From Alphaproteobacteria bacterium (GTDB taxonomy: Bacteria > Pseudomonadota > Alphaproteobacteria > Sphingomonadales > Sphingomonadaceae): 63,103 nt of DNA. Within the stretch, counting starts at the first letter, position 1. Each line of letters starts with the position of its first letter. Of the stretch, positions 17,713 through 26,577 are shown piece after piece. The translations under genes were made by a program, and so were the position numbers. Location of the stretch: NCBI GenBank assembly GCA_019239415.1, contig JAFAZW010000067.1, positions 1-63,103 on the forward strand, given 5' to 3'. The notes below the pieces were generated by a model, which saw only the letters and a list, made by a program, of their open reading frames with translations, did not search any database and was not told the DNA's origin.

Positions 17713-18110
17713 GCCGCCCGGGCGGCGGCCGCGCCCAAGAACTCGGCGTAATCGGTGATGTAGTCGTCCTCGTCGTACCGCCGATCGGCGAGCAGCATGA
17801 CGACGCAGCCGGGGGTGAAGTCGCTCATCTCGCGCCACAGGCCGGGGGGCAGCAGGAGGCCCCGGTCGGGCCGGTCGAGACGTATCGTCGTCGGCCCGCC
17901 GCCGTCGTCGACATGGAAGGTGCAGCCGCCGGCGACGCAGATGGCGAATTGGGTGGTCGTGCGGTGGGCGTGGCGGCCGCGCCGGGCGTCGGCGTCCATG
18001 CCGTACAGATAGCAGACGCGCGCGATCGCGAACGGCAGCGCACTCTCCGGCTCGAGCGGCACGAGATTGCCGCGCGCGTCGCGCCGGACCGGCAGTTCCT
18101 GCAAGCGCAT
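17709..18110 (-). CDS. dTDP-4-keto-6-deoxyhexose 3,4-ketoisomerase (FdtA/QdtA cupin)
   Basis: This is a 133-residue single-domain cupin. The catalytic histidines sit in ARRGRHAHRTTTQF, the RGxHAH motif of FdtA and QdtA, and the strand LLLPPGLWREMSDFTPGCVVMLLA follows. It isomerises the 4-keto sugar nucleotide to the 3-keto form, on which the next enzyme puts an amino group. I chose the ATG at 18110, which begins the conserved LQELPVRRDARGNLVPLE; an upstream ATG at 18215 would add about 35 unlikely residues. It is the first gene of a four-gene minus-strand operon with 4-base overlaps. The dTDP-glucose enzymes RmlA and RmlB are not in the window. Confidence 0.88.
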   Translation of the reverse strand: MRLQELPVRRDARGNLVPLEPESALPFAIARVCYLYGMDADARRGRHAHRTTTQFAICVAGGCTFHVDDGGGPTTIRLDRPDRGLLLPPGLWREMSDFTPGCVVMLLADRRYDEDDYITDYAEFLGAAAARAA

Positions 18111-18361
18111 GGGAGCCAATCTTCTTCCCCTCTCTCGCGCGGCGCCGCGGGAAACGCGTCCCGGGGGTCCCCGCACGAGGATGATCCGGCCTTCCCGGCC
18201 GGGGGCGCCCGCCACCGCCCCTTGCGCCCTCTGCCACGGGGTCGCCGACGCCGCAACACGGGAGGCGTTACGATATCTTCATTTGGAACGCGGCGGCATT
18301 TTCCTCTAAGCGACGCGGAAGACGCGCCGGTGGAGGACCGGCCGACGGCGGGGAACGGCGT

Positions 18362-20011
18362 TTGGAAATCTGCGAATCGGGAGCGGGCGAGAGCGGCCTG
18401 CGGCCGCTGTCGGTCTGCCTCATCAACCCGCGGTTCGAGCCTTCTTACTGGGGCTACGACCATGTCCTGCCGTTCGTCGGGGGCGACAAGAGGTGCTGGA
18501 CGGTCACGGGAGCGCTGCCGGCGCTCGCCGCGCTGGCGCCGCCGCATTGCACGGTCGAGCTGGTCGACGAGAATGTCGAGGAGATCGATTTCGCGCGGCT
18601 GGCGCGGTTCGACGTGATCGGCGTCACCGGCATGGTCGTCCAGGCCGAGCGGATGAAGGCCATACTCGCGCGGCTGCGCGAGACGGAAGCCGTCGTGGTC
18701 GTCGGCGGGCCTTACGTCTCGGTCGCCGAATCGCAGTTCGCGGCGCTCGCCGACGTGCGCTTCATCGGCGAGGCCGAGGAGACCTGGCCGGCGTTTCTCG
18801 AGGCTCTCGCCCGCCGGGAGCCGGTGCCGGAGCGGTACGAGCAGGCGGAGCGGACCGACATGGCGCGGGTGCCGCCGCCGCGATACGACCTCCTCAAGGC
18901 CGATCGCTACATGATGGCGTCGCTGCAATTCTCGCGCGGCTGCCCGTTCCGCTGCGAATTTTGCGACATCATCACCATCTTCGGACGCCGGCCGCGGCTG
19001 AAGACGCCGGAGCAGATGCTCGCGGAATTCGAGGCGGTGCGGGTCGCGGGGTTCCGGACCTGCTTCCTCGTCGACGACAATTTCATCGGCAACAAGGCGA
19101 AGGCGAAGGAACTGCTTCACGCGCTGATCGGGTGGCAGAAGGCGAATGGCTACCCGCTCGATATCACCACCGAGGCGAGCATCGACCTCGCCGACGACGC
19201 CGAGATGATCGATCTGATGCGGGAGGCGAACATCCTCTCCGTGTTCATCGGCATCGAGACGCCCCGCGCCGCGTCGCTCAACGAGGTGCGCAAGATCCAG
19301 AATGTCCGCGGCGACCCGATGATCGCCAGGCTGCGCCGCATCCGGGATGGTGGCCTGCAGATCGCCGCCGGCTTCATCGTCGGCTTCGACAATGACGACG
19401 AAGCGATCTTCGACGAGCAGGCCGCCTTCATCGAGGAGGCGGCGATCGCCTTCGCGCTCGTGGCCGTGCTGACGCCGATCCCGACGACGCCGCTCTACGA
19501 CCGGCTGGTGCGCGAGGGGCGGCTCGACTTCGCCGACCACGAGGTGATCTTCCGCCCCAAAGGCATGAGCCGCGAGGCGCTGAAGCGCGGCTATGCCGCG
19601 CTGATGCGGCGACTGTACGAGCCGGACGCGTTCCTCGCGCGGGCCCTCGGCGGCTATGCCGGCGCCCATGGCTATCGCGCGGCCCGACGCCGGCACGCCG
19701 AGGCGACCGGCCGACGTCCGGGCCCGCTCGCCCGCGCGCGTGCCGCCGTCGGTGCGGTCCGGCTGGCGCGTCGCCTCGTCCGGACGGTGCGCGCGGAGGG
19801 GTTGGGGCGGCTCGGCGCCGCTTATTTCGGCGCCTGGTGGCGGCTTAACCGGCCGCTCGGGCGCGCGCGGATGCCGCTCCCGGACTTCGTCGGCCTCTGC
19901 CTCTACCACTGGCATTTCCACCGCATCGCCAATGGCGCGCGTCGCGGCGCGTTCGGCGCCGTGCTGCCGGCCGACCTGCCGCTGTTCGACCAAGACGCGC
20001 GCGCGGCCTGA
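18362..20011 (+). CDS. B12-binding radical SAM protein with DUF4070 C-terminus
   Basis: The 549-residue protein has a Rossmann-like cobalamin-binding N-terminus (LSVCLINPRFEPSYWGYD, then VGGPYVSVAE; no free DxHxxG). It continues with a radical SAM barrel whose 4Fe-4S cysteines are Cys194, Cys198 and Cys201 (RGCPFRCEFCD), and a C-terminal DUF4070 region (GMSREALKRGYAALMRRLYEP). Members include HpnP-like hopanoid methylases and many of unknown substrate, so methylation or another radical reaction on a lipid or large substrate is possible. The residues after about 450 are Arg-rich and variable. The start is a TTG; no ATG fits. It is divergent from the amino-sugar operon across 251 bases with no other feature. 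Confidence 0.85.
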   Translation: MEICESGAGESGLRPLSVCLINPRFEPSYWGYDHVLPFVGGDKRCWTVTGALPALAALAPPHCTVELVDENVEEIDFARLARFDVIGVTGMVVQAERMKAILARLRETEAVVVVGGPYVSVAESQFAALADVRFIGEAEETWPAFLEALARREPVPERYEQAERTDMARVPPPRYDLLKADRYMMASLQFSRGCPFRCEFCDIITIFGRRPRLKTPEQMLAEFEAVRVAGFRTCFLVDDNFIGNKAKAKELLHALIGWQKANGYPLDITTEASIDLADDAEMIDLMREANILSVFIGIETPRAASLNEVRKIQNVRGDPMIARLRRIRDGGLQIAAGFIVGFDNDDEAIFDEQAAFIEEAAIAFALVAVLTPIPTTPLYDRLVREGRLDFADHEVIFRPKGMSREALKRGYAALMRRLYEPDAFLARALGGYAGAHGYRAARRRHAEATGRRPGPLARARAAVGAVRLARRLVRTVRAEGLGRLGAAYFGAWWRLNRPLGRARMPLPDFVGLCLYHWHFHRIANGARRGAFGAVLPADLPLFDQDARAA

Positions 20012-20116
20012 GGGCGGCGCCGTGCTTGCCTTCGGCGGGTGCGTTACCCATGTGACACAGTGTTGCCGCACGGCAAAGCTGGACATTTGGCATCTGGTGG
20101 AAGAACGAACGGAACG

Positions 20117-21073
20117 ATGGCGGACCTCTATTCGACTCTGGGCGTGAAGCGCGACGCGAACGAGGCCGAGATCAAGAAGGCCTACCGGAAGCTCGCCAAG
20201 GAGCTGCACCCCGACCGCAACAAGGACAATCCGAAGGCAGCCGAGCGCTTCTCGAAGGTGACCCAGGCCTACGACCTCCTCACCGACAAGGACAAACGCG
20301 CCCGCTACGATCGCGGCGAGATCGACGACGAGGGCAATCCGCGCGCGCCGTTCGGCTTCGGCGGCGGTGGCCCCGGCGGCGCGGGAGGCTTTCGCGGCCG
20401 CGCCACCAACGGTCCCGGCGGCTTCGGCGGTGCGGAGGAAGTCGATCTCTCCGAGATTTTCGGCGACCTGTTCGGGAGCGGCGGGGGCGCCGGTCGGCGC
20501 GGCGGCCCGTTCGGCGGCTTCGGCGGCTTCGGCCGCTCCGCTCCGCCGGAAAAGGGTGCCGACATGCTCTACCGCCTGCCGGTCTCGTTCGAGGACGCGG
20601 CGGCGCTGAAAGAGCAGCGCGTCACCCTCGAGGGCGGCAAGACCGTGTCGATCAAGCTCCCCAAGGGCGTCGAGGAGGGGACCAAGATCCGTCTCGCCGG
20701 CCAGGGGCGCCAGGGCCCGGGCGGCAATGGCGACGCCATCGTCACCATCTCGATCCAGCCGCACCGTTTTTACACGCGCGAGGGCGACAACATCCGGCTC
20801 GACCTGCCGGTCAGGATCGACGAGGCGCTGCTCGGCGCGAAGGTCAAGGTGCCGACGGTTGAGGGGCCGGTGATGCTGACCGTGCCCAAGGGGTCCACCT
20901 CGGGCAAGACCCTGCGCCTGAAGGGCCGCGGTTTCACCGGCAAGGACGGGACCCGCGGCGACCAGCTCGTCACCCTGATGGTCGACGTCCCGGCGGACGA
21001 CGCCGAGCTCCAGCGCTTCGTCGAAGGCTGGAGCGGCAAGCGAGGCAACCCAAGGGCGGGGATGGGCGTCTAA
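20117..21073 (+). CDS. J-domain co-chaperone, DnaJ/CbpA-like class B
   Basis: From the ATG at 20117 the protein has 318 residues; an upstream in-frame ATG would add 26 unconserved residues. Residues 1-70 are a J domain with the HPD motif at 31-33 (LAKELHPDRN), which stimulates DnaK ATPase. A Gly/Phe-rich linker (GFGGGGPGGAGGF and similar) spans about 75-145. Two C-terminal substrate-binding domains follow (KTVSIKLPKGVEEGTKIRLAGQG and DLPVRIDEALLGAKVKVPT). The zinc-finger cysteines of class A DnaJ are absent, so it is CbpA-like rather than DnaJ proper. It ends 6 bases before the YihY gene and is likely cotranscribed with it. Confidence 0.9.
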   Translation: MADLYSTLGVKRDANEAEIKKAYRKLAKELHPDRNKDNPKAAERFSKVTQAYDLLTDKDKRARYDRGEIDDEGNPRAPFGFGGGGPGGAGGFRGRATNGPGGFGGAEEVDLSEIFGDLFGSGGGAGRRGGPFGGFGGFGRSAPPEKGADMLYRLPVSFEDAAALKEQRVTLEGGKTVSIKLPKGVEEGTKIRLAGQGRQGPGGNGDAIVTISIQPHRFYTREGDNIRLDLPVRIDEALLGAKVKVPTVEGPVMLTVPKGSTSGKTLRLKGRGFTGKDGTRGDQLVTLMVDVPADDAELQRFVEGWSGKRGNPRAGMGV

Positions 21074-21079
21074 CGCGAT

Positions 21080-22078
21080 ATGCTGCCCAATCCGTCCCCC
21101 GAATCGCCGGAGGCAAGACGGAAAAAGCTGGTCCGCGCCCGCGCCCGCTTCGGCCGTATCCGCGACCATATGCGACCGGGCGCCTATACGTTCGAGGTGG
21201 TGAAGCGGGTGGCGATGGGTGTCTATGCCGACGGCTTCATCCACGCCGGCAACCTCGCCTACCTGGCGCTGATGACGGTCTTCCCCTTCATCATCGTCGC
21301 CGCCGCCTTCGCCCACCTGTTCGGGCAGACCGAAGGTGGGGCGCGGGCCGTCGCGGCCTTGTTGCAGACCATGCCCCACGATGTCGCCGAGGTGCTGCGC
21401 AAGCCCATCCACGACGTCCTCCACGCCCGCTCCGGCAACCTGCTCTGGCTCGGCGCCATCGTCGGCCTCTGGACGACGGGCAGCTTCATCGAGACGATCC
21501 GCGACATCCTCCGCCGCGCCTACGGCGTCAAAGGCAGCGCCGCCTTCTGGGAATATCGGCTGTTCTCGATCGGCCTCATCGTCGCCTCGGTGATCCTGAT
21601 GCTGGTCGCCTTCGCCGCCTCGATCCTGCTGTCGGGGATCGAGCGGTTCATCCTCGAGCTGGTGCCGCAGGCGAAGGCGGTGGCGGGGCTGCTGGCCCTG
21701 CTTCACGTCGTGCCCGGGCTGGTGCTGTTCGGCTCGGTCTACTTCATTCTCGTCTCGCTGACGCCGCGCCGCTACCGCCGCATCCAGTGCCGCAAGTGGC
21801 CGGGTGCCCTGTTCATCACCTTGTGGTGGATGGCGACGGCCGCCCTGCTCCCCGTCGTGCTCGCCCAGCTCGGCGGCTACAACCTTACCTACGGCAGCCT
21901 CGCCGGGGTCATCGTCGCGCTCATTTTCTTCTTCATCGTCGGGCTCGGCGTGGTAATCGGCGCGCAGCTCAACGCGGCGCTGGCGGAACCCCCCGAACCG
22001 ACGCTACAGGAGGTCGCGCAGGCCCGCCGTGACGTAGCGGAAGGCAAGGCGGAAACGGTGGGACAGGAGGCGCAATGA
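21080..22078 (+). CDS. YihY/UPF0761 (BrkB-like) inner-membrane protein
   Basis: The 332-residue protein has about six transmembrane helices between residues 50 and 305. The family segments are present: FIHAGNLAYLALMTVFPFIIVAAA in parts, ILRRAYGVKGSAAFWEYRL, and a polar VxPxxRxRxR-like loop before KWPGALFITLWW. The N-terminal 45 and C-terminal 25 residues are charged and cytoplasmic. BrkB was once linked to serum resistance; the family role is not settled, and a transporter is often assumed. The stop overlaps the fabI start as ATGA, so the two are probably translationally coupled. Confidence 0.85.
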   Translation: MLPNPSPESPEARRKKLVRARARFGRIRDHMRPGAYTFEVVKRVAMGVYADGFIHAGNLAYLALMTVFPFIIVAAAFAHLFGQTEGGARAVAALLQTMPHDVAEVLRKPIHDVLHARSGNLLWLGAIVGLWTTGSFIETIRDILRRAYGVKGSAAFWEYRLFSIGLIVASVILMLVAFAASILLSGIERFILELVPQAKAVAGLLALLHVVPGLVLFGSVYFILVSLTPRRYRRIQCRKWPGALFITLWWMATAALLPVVLAQLGGYNLTYGSLAGVIVALIFFFIVGLGVVIGAQLNAALAEPPEPTLQEVAQARRDVAEGKAETVGQEAQ

Positions 22079-22878
22079 CCGGGCTGATGGCGGGCAAGAA
22101 GGGGCTGATCATGGGCCTCGCCAACGACAAGTCGCTCGCCTGGGGCATCGCGCAGAAGCTGGCGGAGCAGGGCGCCGACATGGCCTTCTCCTATCAGGGC
22201 GATGCCCTCAGGAAGCGGGTCGGGCCGCTCGCCGAGCAGCTCGGCTCGGACTTCCTGATCGACTGCGACGTCGCCGACATGGCGGCGCTCGACCGCACCT
22301 TCGACGCGTTGAAGGGCCGCTGGGGGACGATCGACTTCCTCGTCCACGCGATCGGCTTCTCCGACAAGAACGAGCTGCGCGGCAAATATGTCGACACCAG
22401 CCTCGACAACTTCCTGATGTCGATGAACATCTCGGTCTATTCGTTCACCGCGGCGGCGCGCCGCGCGCGCGCGATGATGCCGGAGGGCGGCAGCCTGCTG
22501 ACGCTCACTTATTACGGCGCGGAGAAGGTCATCCCGCACTATAACGTGATGGGCCTCGCCAAGTCCGCGCTCGAGACGAGCGTCAAATATCTCGCCATGG
22601 ACCTCGGGCCCGAGAATATCCGCGTCAACGCGATCTCGGCCGGGCCGATCAAGACGCTGGCGGCGAGCGGCATCGGCGACTTCCGCTACATCCTGAAGTG
22701 GAACGAGTATAACTCGCCGCTGCGCCGCAACGTCACCATCGAGGATGTCGGCGGCGCCGGCCTCTACCTCCTCTCCGACCTCGCCGCCGGCGTGACGGGC
22801 GAGATCCATCATGTCGACGCCGGCTACAACGTCATCGGCATGAAGGCCGAGGACGCGCCGGACATGAGCGTTGCGTGA
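22075..22878 (+). CDS. fabI: Enoyl-[acyl-carrier-protein] reductase (NADH)
   Basis: The 267-residue short-chain dehydrogenase catalyses the last step of each fatty-acid elongation round. Cofactor-binding GLANDKSLAWGIAQ is at 14-27. The catalytic residues align by number with E. coli FabI: Tyr146, Tyr156 and Lys163 in YYGAEKVIPHYNVMGLAKSA. NAISAGPIKTLAASGI and the substrate loop follow. It overlaps the YihY gene upstream and the small membrane-protein gene downstream, so it sits in a run from the J-domain gene to the acylphosphatase gene. FabI is the triclosan and isoniazid-analogue target class; no resistance change is evident from sequence. Confidence 0.96.
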   Translation: MTGLMAGKKGLIMGLANDKSLAWGIAQKLAEQGADMAFSYQGDALRKRVGPLAEQLGSDFLIDCDVADMAALDRTFDALKGRWGTIDFLVHAIGFSDKNELRGKYVDTSLDNFLMSMNISVYSFTAAARRARAMMPEGGSLLTLTYYGAEKVIPHYNVMGLAKSALETSVKYLAMDLGPENIRVNAISAGPIKTLAASGIGDFRYILKWNEYNSPLRRNVTIEDVGGAGLYLLSDLAAGVTGEIHHVDAGYNVIGMKAEDAPDMSVA

Positions 22879-23152
22879 CGCGCTGAGCTTCCTCCTAGTC
22901 GCGGCCGCCTGCACCACCGCCGCAGCCGCACAAGTATGGTTTTTCCCATTCGGCCTCGAAAAGGCCGCGCCGCGCGCCCGCCGCTCGATCATGGCGGCGA
23001 TCTCGCTGCTGGTCATGCTCGGCTCGATCTGGGTGGCGCACCTGATTTTGCCCGGCCAACCCATCCTTGCGACCGCCGGCGGCGCCGTCGTGGGCGTGCT
23101 GCTCATGAAGGCTATCCGGGCGCGGGCGGAAAGCACCCCGCCCGTCCGATGA
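22871..23152 (+). CDS. Small membrane protein of unknown function
   Basis: The 93-residue product begins at a TTG that overlaps the end of fabI by 8 bases and ends in an ATGA overlap with aroC. The tight packing on both sides supports translation. It has three hydrophobic stretches: residues 4-27 (signal-anchor-like), 40-60 and 64-82, with a basic C-terminus. I recognise no family. Its position between two essential biosynthetic genes suggests steady expression rather than a pathway link. Confidence 0.65.
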   Translation: MRDALSFLLVAAACTTAAAAQVWFFPFGLEKAAPRARRSIMAAISLLVMLGSIWVAHLILPGQPILATAGGAVVGVLLMKAIRARAESTPPVR

Positions 23153-24216
23153 GCGTCAACACCTTCGGTCGCCTGTTTCGCGTCACCACCTGGGGCGAGA
23201 GCCACGGTCCGGCGATCGGCTGTGTCGTCGACGGCTGTCCGCCGGGGCTCGCGCTGTCGGAGGAGGACATCCAGCCGTGGCTCGACCGGCGCCGACCGGG
23301 TCAGTCGCGCTTCACGACGCAGCGGCGCGAGCCGGACCGGGTGCGGATTCTCTCGGGAACCTTCGAGGGGCGCACCACCGGCACGCCGATCGGCCTCGTC
23401 ATCGACAATGTCGACGCGCGCTCGAAGGATTATGGCGAGGCGGTGCCGCCCTACCGCCCCGGCCACGCCGACTATGCCTATGACATGAAGTACGGGCACC
23501 GCGACTGGCGGGGCGGCGGCCGCGCCTCGGCGCGCGAGACGGCGATGCGGGTCGCGGCCGGCGCGGTGGCGCGGCTGGTCATCCCGGAGGTGACGATCCG
23601 CGGGCGGCTGGTCGAACTGGGCGGCGATCGCGCCGAGGCGTCCGAGGACGGGGAGATCGACCGCAATCCCTTCTTCTGCGCCGATCCCGACGCGGCGGCG
23701 CGGTGGGAGACGCTCGTCGACGCGGCGCGCAAGGCGGGGAGCTCCCTCGGCGCCGTCGCCGAATGCGTCGCGACCGGCGTCCCGGCAGGGTGGGGCGCCC
23801 CGGTCTACGCCAAGCTCGACGCCGACCTCGCCGCCGCGCTCATGTCGATCAACGCCGTGAAGGGGGTGGAGATCGGCGACGGCTTCGCGGCGGCGCGGCT
23901 GTCGGGCGAGGAGAATGCCGACGCGATGCGCCCGGGCGCGAAGGGCGGACTTCCCCGCTTCCTCTCCAACCATGCGGGCGGCGTCGCCGGCGGCATTTCG
24001 ACGGGACAGCCCCTGGTGGTGCGCGCCGCGTTCAAGCCGACCTCGTCCATCCTGACCCCTGTCGCGACGGTGGACGTGTCGGGCGCGGCGGCGGAGGCGG
24101 TGACGAGGGGACGGCACGACCCGTGCGTCGGCATACGCGGCGTTCCCGTGCTCGAGGCGATGGTGGCGCTGGTCCTTGCCGACCACAAGCTGCTCCACCG
24201 GGCGCAGTGCGGGTGA
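23149..24216 (+). CDS. aroC: Chorismate synthase
   Basis: The 355-residue enzyme makes chorismate from 5-enolpyruvylshikimate-3-phosphate with reduced FMN, the last common step to aromatic amino acids and folate. Signature segments are [15 protein letters not shown] (residues 10-24), [40 protein letters not shown] in parts, [18 protein letters not shown] and [19 protein letters not shown]. Length and motifs are normal. It is coupled upstream to the small membrane protein gene and overlaps the acylphosphatase start by GTGA. Confidence 0.97.
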   Translation: MSVNTFGRLFRVTTWGESHGPAIGCVVDGCPPGLALSEEDIQPWLDRRRPGQSRFTTQRREPDRVRILSGTFEGRTTGTPIGLVIDNVDARSKDYGEAVPPYRPGHADYAYDMKYGHRDWRGGGRASARETAMRVAAGAVARLVIPEVTIRGRLVELGGDRAEASEDGEIDRNPFFCADPDAAARWETLVDAARKAGSSLGAVAECVATGVPAGWGAPVYAKLDADLAAALMSINAVKGVEIGDGFAAARLSGEENADAMRPGAKGGLPRFLSNHAGGVAGGISTGQPLVVRAAFKPTSSILTPVATVDVSGAAAEAVTRGRHDPCVGIRGVPVLEAMVALVLADHKLLHRAQCG

Positions 24217-24488
24217 CGGGCCGGAGCCTCCGCATCCACGGCCGCGTCCAGGGCGTCTTCTACCGTGCCTGGGCGCGCGAGACGGCGATCCGGTTGGGCG
24301 TCGTGGGATGGGTGCGAAACCGCTCGGACGGCAGCGTCGAGCTCGTGGCCTGGGGACCGGAGGCGGCACTCGACGCACTGTACCGGAGCTGCCTCGAAGG
24401 GCCGCCCGCGGCCCATGTGGGCCGGATCGAAGTGGCGGCGGCGCAGGGCGACCCGCCGGAAGGATTCAGGACGCTGCCGACGCTCTAA
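24213..24488 (+). CDS. acyP: Acylphosphatase
   Basis: This 91-residue protein has the acylphosphatase fold. The phosphate-binding loop [11 protein letters not shown] carries the catalytic Arg18, and [12 protein letters not shown] has the catalytic Asn36. The enzyme hydrolyses acyl phosphates such as carbamoyl or acetyl phosphate in the cytoplasm. The GTG start overlaps the aroC stop (GTGA). It is the last gene of the plus-strand run and overlaps by 4 bases the end of the convergent gene at 24485-24751. Confidence 0.92.
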   Translation: MTGRSLRIHGRVQGVFYRAWARETAIRLGVVGWVRNRSDGSVELVAWGPEAALDALYRSCLEGPPAAHVGRIEVAAAQGDPPEGFRTLPTL

Positions 24489-24751
24489 TGCGTCGGCGAG
24501 GAAGGCCGCGCCACCGGCGCGGGCTCCTGGACGCGGCCGGCGTCGTTGTCCGGGGTCTTGCGCACATGGAGATAGGGGACCCAGACGTCGCCATATTGCG
24601 CGCGCTGGTACCAGACGTCGACGACGTCGTAGGACGCCCAGAAACCGTCCGGGCCGAGCAGCTGCACGCCTTCGCCGATCCGCGGCAGGACCATGAACTT
24701 CATGGTCGACTGGGTCTGGCAGGTCTCGTTCTGGACTTCGACTTCGAACAA
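24485..24751 (-). CDS. Conserved-looking hypothetical protein
   Basis: The frame encodes 88 residues. The centre (MKFMVLPRIGEGVQLLGPDG, then FWASYDVVDVWYQRAQYGDVWVPYLHV) has a regular pattern of strands with many aromatic residues and reads as a small beta-rich soluble protein. The last 25 residues are Pro/Ala-rich and look disordered. Translation may begin at the internal Met17 instead of the first Met. No signal peptide or membrane helix is seen. I do not recognise the family. It is followed by the convergent acylphosphatase gene. Confidence 0.6.
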   Translation of the reverse strand: MFEVEVQNETCQTQSTMKFMVLPRIGEGVQLLGPDGFWASYDVVDVWYQRAQYGDVWVPYLHVRKTPDNDAGRVQEPAPVARPSSPTH

Positions 24752-24885
24752 GGCGAGCGGCTCCCCCGATTGGCCGTTGCGTCTGGGCTCCTACGGCTAG
24801 CGGAGGATGGTTAAGGAGCCGTAAGCGGCACGGTTGCGCGGGTGACAGGTCTCGTGGTGGTTCTGCACCGCCCGTCCCGTGCTGC

Positions 24886-26463
24886 TCAGAACCTCAGCGC
24901 CGCCACCCGCCTGACGCCGGGGATCGCCTCGAGCCGCGCGACGAGGTCCGCCCCGACCGGGCTGTCCACCGCGACCAGGGCCACCGCCTCGCCGCCCGCC
25001 GCCCGTCGGCCCAGGCTGAAGGTGCCGATGTTGACGCCCGCCTCGCCCAGGGTGGTGCCGAGGCGGCCGATGAACCCGGGTGCGTCGTCGTTGACGATGT
25101 AGATCATCTGCCCTTCCAGCTCCGCCTCGACGCGGATGCCGAACATGTCGACGAGGCGCGGCGCGGCGTTGGCGAACAGGGTGCCGGCCACGGCTTTCTC
25201 CCCCTCCGGGGTCCGGACGGCGACGCGGACCAGCGTGTGATAGTCGCCTTCGCGGTCGTGGCGCACCTCGCGCACGTCGAGGCCGCGCTCCTTGGCCAGG
25301 AACGGCGCGTTCACCATGTTCACCGTGTCCGAATAGACCTTCATCAGGCCGGCCAGGACGGCACCGGTGATCGGCTTCTGGTTCAGCTGGGCGGCCGCGC
25401 CTTCGACCTCGATCGACACGCCGCTCGCCCGCCGCCCCTCGAGCTGGCCGACCAGCGAGCCGAGCTTCTCGGCCAGCGCCATATAGGGCTTCAGCTTCGG
25501 CGCCTCCTCGGCCGAGAGCGACGGCATGTTGAGGGCGTTGGTGACGCCGCCGCGGGTCAGGAACTCGCTCATCTGCTCGGCGACCTGCAGGGCGACGTTC
25601 ACCTGCGCCTCGGTCGTCGAGGCGCCGAGGTGCGGCGTGGCGACGAGGCCCGGCGTGCCGAACAGGGGGTTCGCCTTGGCCGGCTCCTCGACGAACACGT
25701 CGAGCGCCGCGCCGGCGACATGGCCGCTGTCGAGCGCCTCCTTGAGCGCGGCCTCGTCGATCAGGCCGCCGCGCGCGCAATTGACGATGCGCACGCCCTT
25801 CCTGGTCCTGGCGAGATTCTCGCGGCTGAGGATGTTGCGGGTCTGGTCGGTCAGGGGCGTGTGAAGCGTGATGAAGTCGGCGCGGGCGAGCAGCTCGGGC
25901 AGCTCCACTTTGTCGACGCCGAGGTCGAGCGCGCGTTCCGGGGTGAGGAAGGGGTCGTAGGCGATCACCTTCATGCGGAGCCCCAGGGCTCGGTCGGCGA
26001 CGATCGAGCCGATATTTCCGCAGCCGATCAGCCCGAGCGTCTTGCTGGTCAGCTCCACGCCCATGAAGCGGTTCTTCTCCCACTTGCCCGCCTGGGTGGA
26101 GGCATTGGCCTCGGGCAGCTCGCGGGCGAGAGCGAACAGCATCGCGATCGCATGCTCCGCGGTGGTGATCGAGTTGCCGAACGGCGTGTTCATGACGACG
26201 ATGCCGCGCGCCGTGGCGGCCGGAATGTCGACATTGTCGACGCCGATGCCGGCGCGGCCGATCACCTTGAGGTTCGTCGCTGCCTCGAGCAGATCGGCGG
26301 TGACCTTGGTGGCGGAACGGATGGCGAGCCCGTCATAAGCGGGGATGATCGCCTTCAACGCGTCCTTCGTGAGGCCCGGCTTCTCATCCACCTCGACGCC
26401 GCTGGCGCGGAAGATCTCGGCGGCCTTGGGATCCATCGGGTCGGAGATGAGGACTTTGGGCAT
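24886..26463 (-). CDS. serA: D-3-phosphoglycerate dehydrogenase
   Basis: The 525-residue enzyme catalyses the first step of phosphorylated serine synthesis in the cytoplasm. The NAD-binding GLIGCGNIG is at 144-152, and the catalytic residues are Arg231 (CARGGLIDE), Glu260 (VFVEEP) and His278 (PHLGAST). An allosteric substrate-binding region (about 320-440) and a C-terminal ACT domain (from IYIVNDDAPGFIGRLG) follow, which is the long serine-sensing form. It lies downstream of serC on the same strand, 114 bases away, with a repeat element between them. The two probably form one unit. Confidence 0.97.
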   Translation of the reverse strand: MPKVLISDPMDPKAAEIFRASGVEVDEKPGLTKDALKAIIPAYDGLAIRSATKVTADLLEAATNLKVIGRAGIGVDNVDIPAATARGIVVMNTPFGNSITTAEHAIAMLFALARELPEANASTQAGKWEKNRFMGVELTSKTLGLIGCGNIGSIVADRALGLRMKVIAYDPFLTPERALDLGVDKVELPELLARADFITLHTPLTDQTRNILSRENLARTRKGVRIVNCARGGLIDEAALKEALDSGHVAGAALDVFVEEPAKANPLFGTPGLVATPHLGASTTEAQVNVALQVAEQMSEFLTRGGVTNALNMPSLSAEEAPKLKPYMALAEKLGSLVGQLEGRRASGVSIEVEGAAAQLNQKPITGAVLAGLMKVYSDTVNMVNAPFLAKERGLDVREVRHDREGDYHTLVRVAVRTPEGEKAVAGTLFANAAPRLVDMFGIRVEAELEGQMIYIVNDDAPGFIGRLGTTLGEAGVNIGTFSLGRRAAGGEAVALVAVDSPVGADLVARLEAIPGVRRVAALRF

Positions 26464-26490
26464 TGGGGTGCTCCGGTAGGGAGGTGGATC

Positions 26491-26575
26491 GTCATCCCGG
26501 CGAAAGCCGGGATCTCGTGGGGTGGAGGGCGCGGCGCCCGTGGCGACCTGAGATCCGGGCTCTCGCCGGGATGAC
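26491..26575. repeat. Inverted repeat element, family B, copy 1 (between serC and serA)
   Basis: The outer arms GTCATCCCGGCGAAAGCCGG and CTCTCGCCGGGATGAC enclose about 50 bases. Each arm is itself palindromic (ATCCCGGC...GCCGGGAT). Related copies lie at 27816-27903 and 49882-49968. This one sits inside a likely operon, where a strong mRNA hairpin could change the relative yield or stability of serC and serA transcripts (inference). Confidence 0.8.
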
Positions 26576-26577
26576 GG

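Noticed and set aside
17825-21706. 1293-codon open frame on the minus strand
   Set aside because: It runs antisense through the radical SAM, J-domain and YihY genes, and its translation is rich in Asp, Arg, His and Gln without domain motifs. It is a GC-rich shadow.
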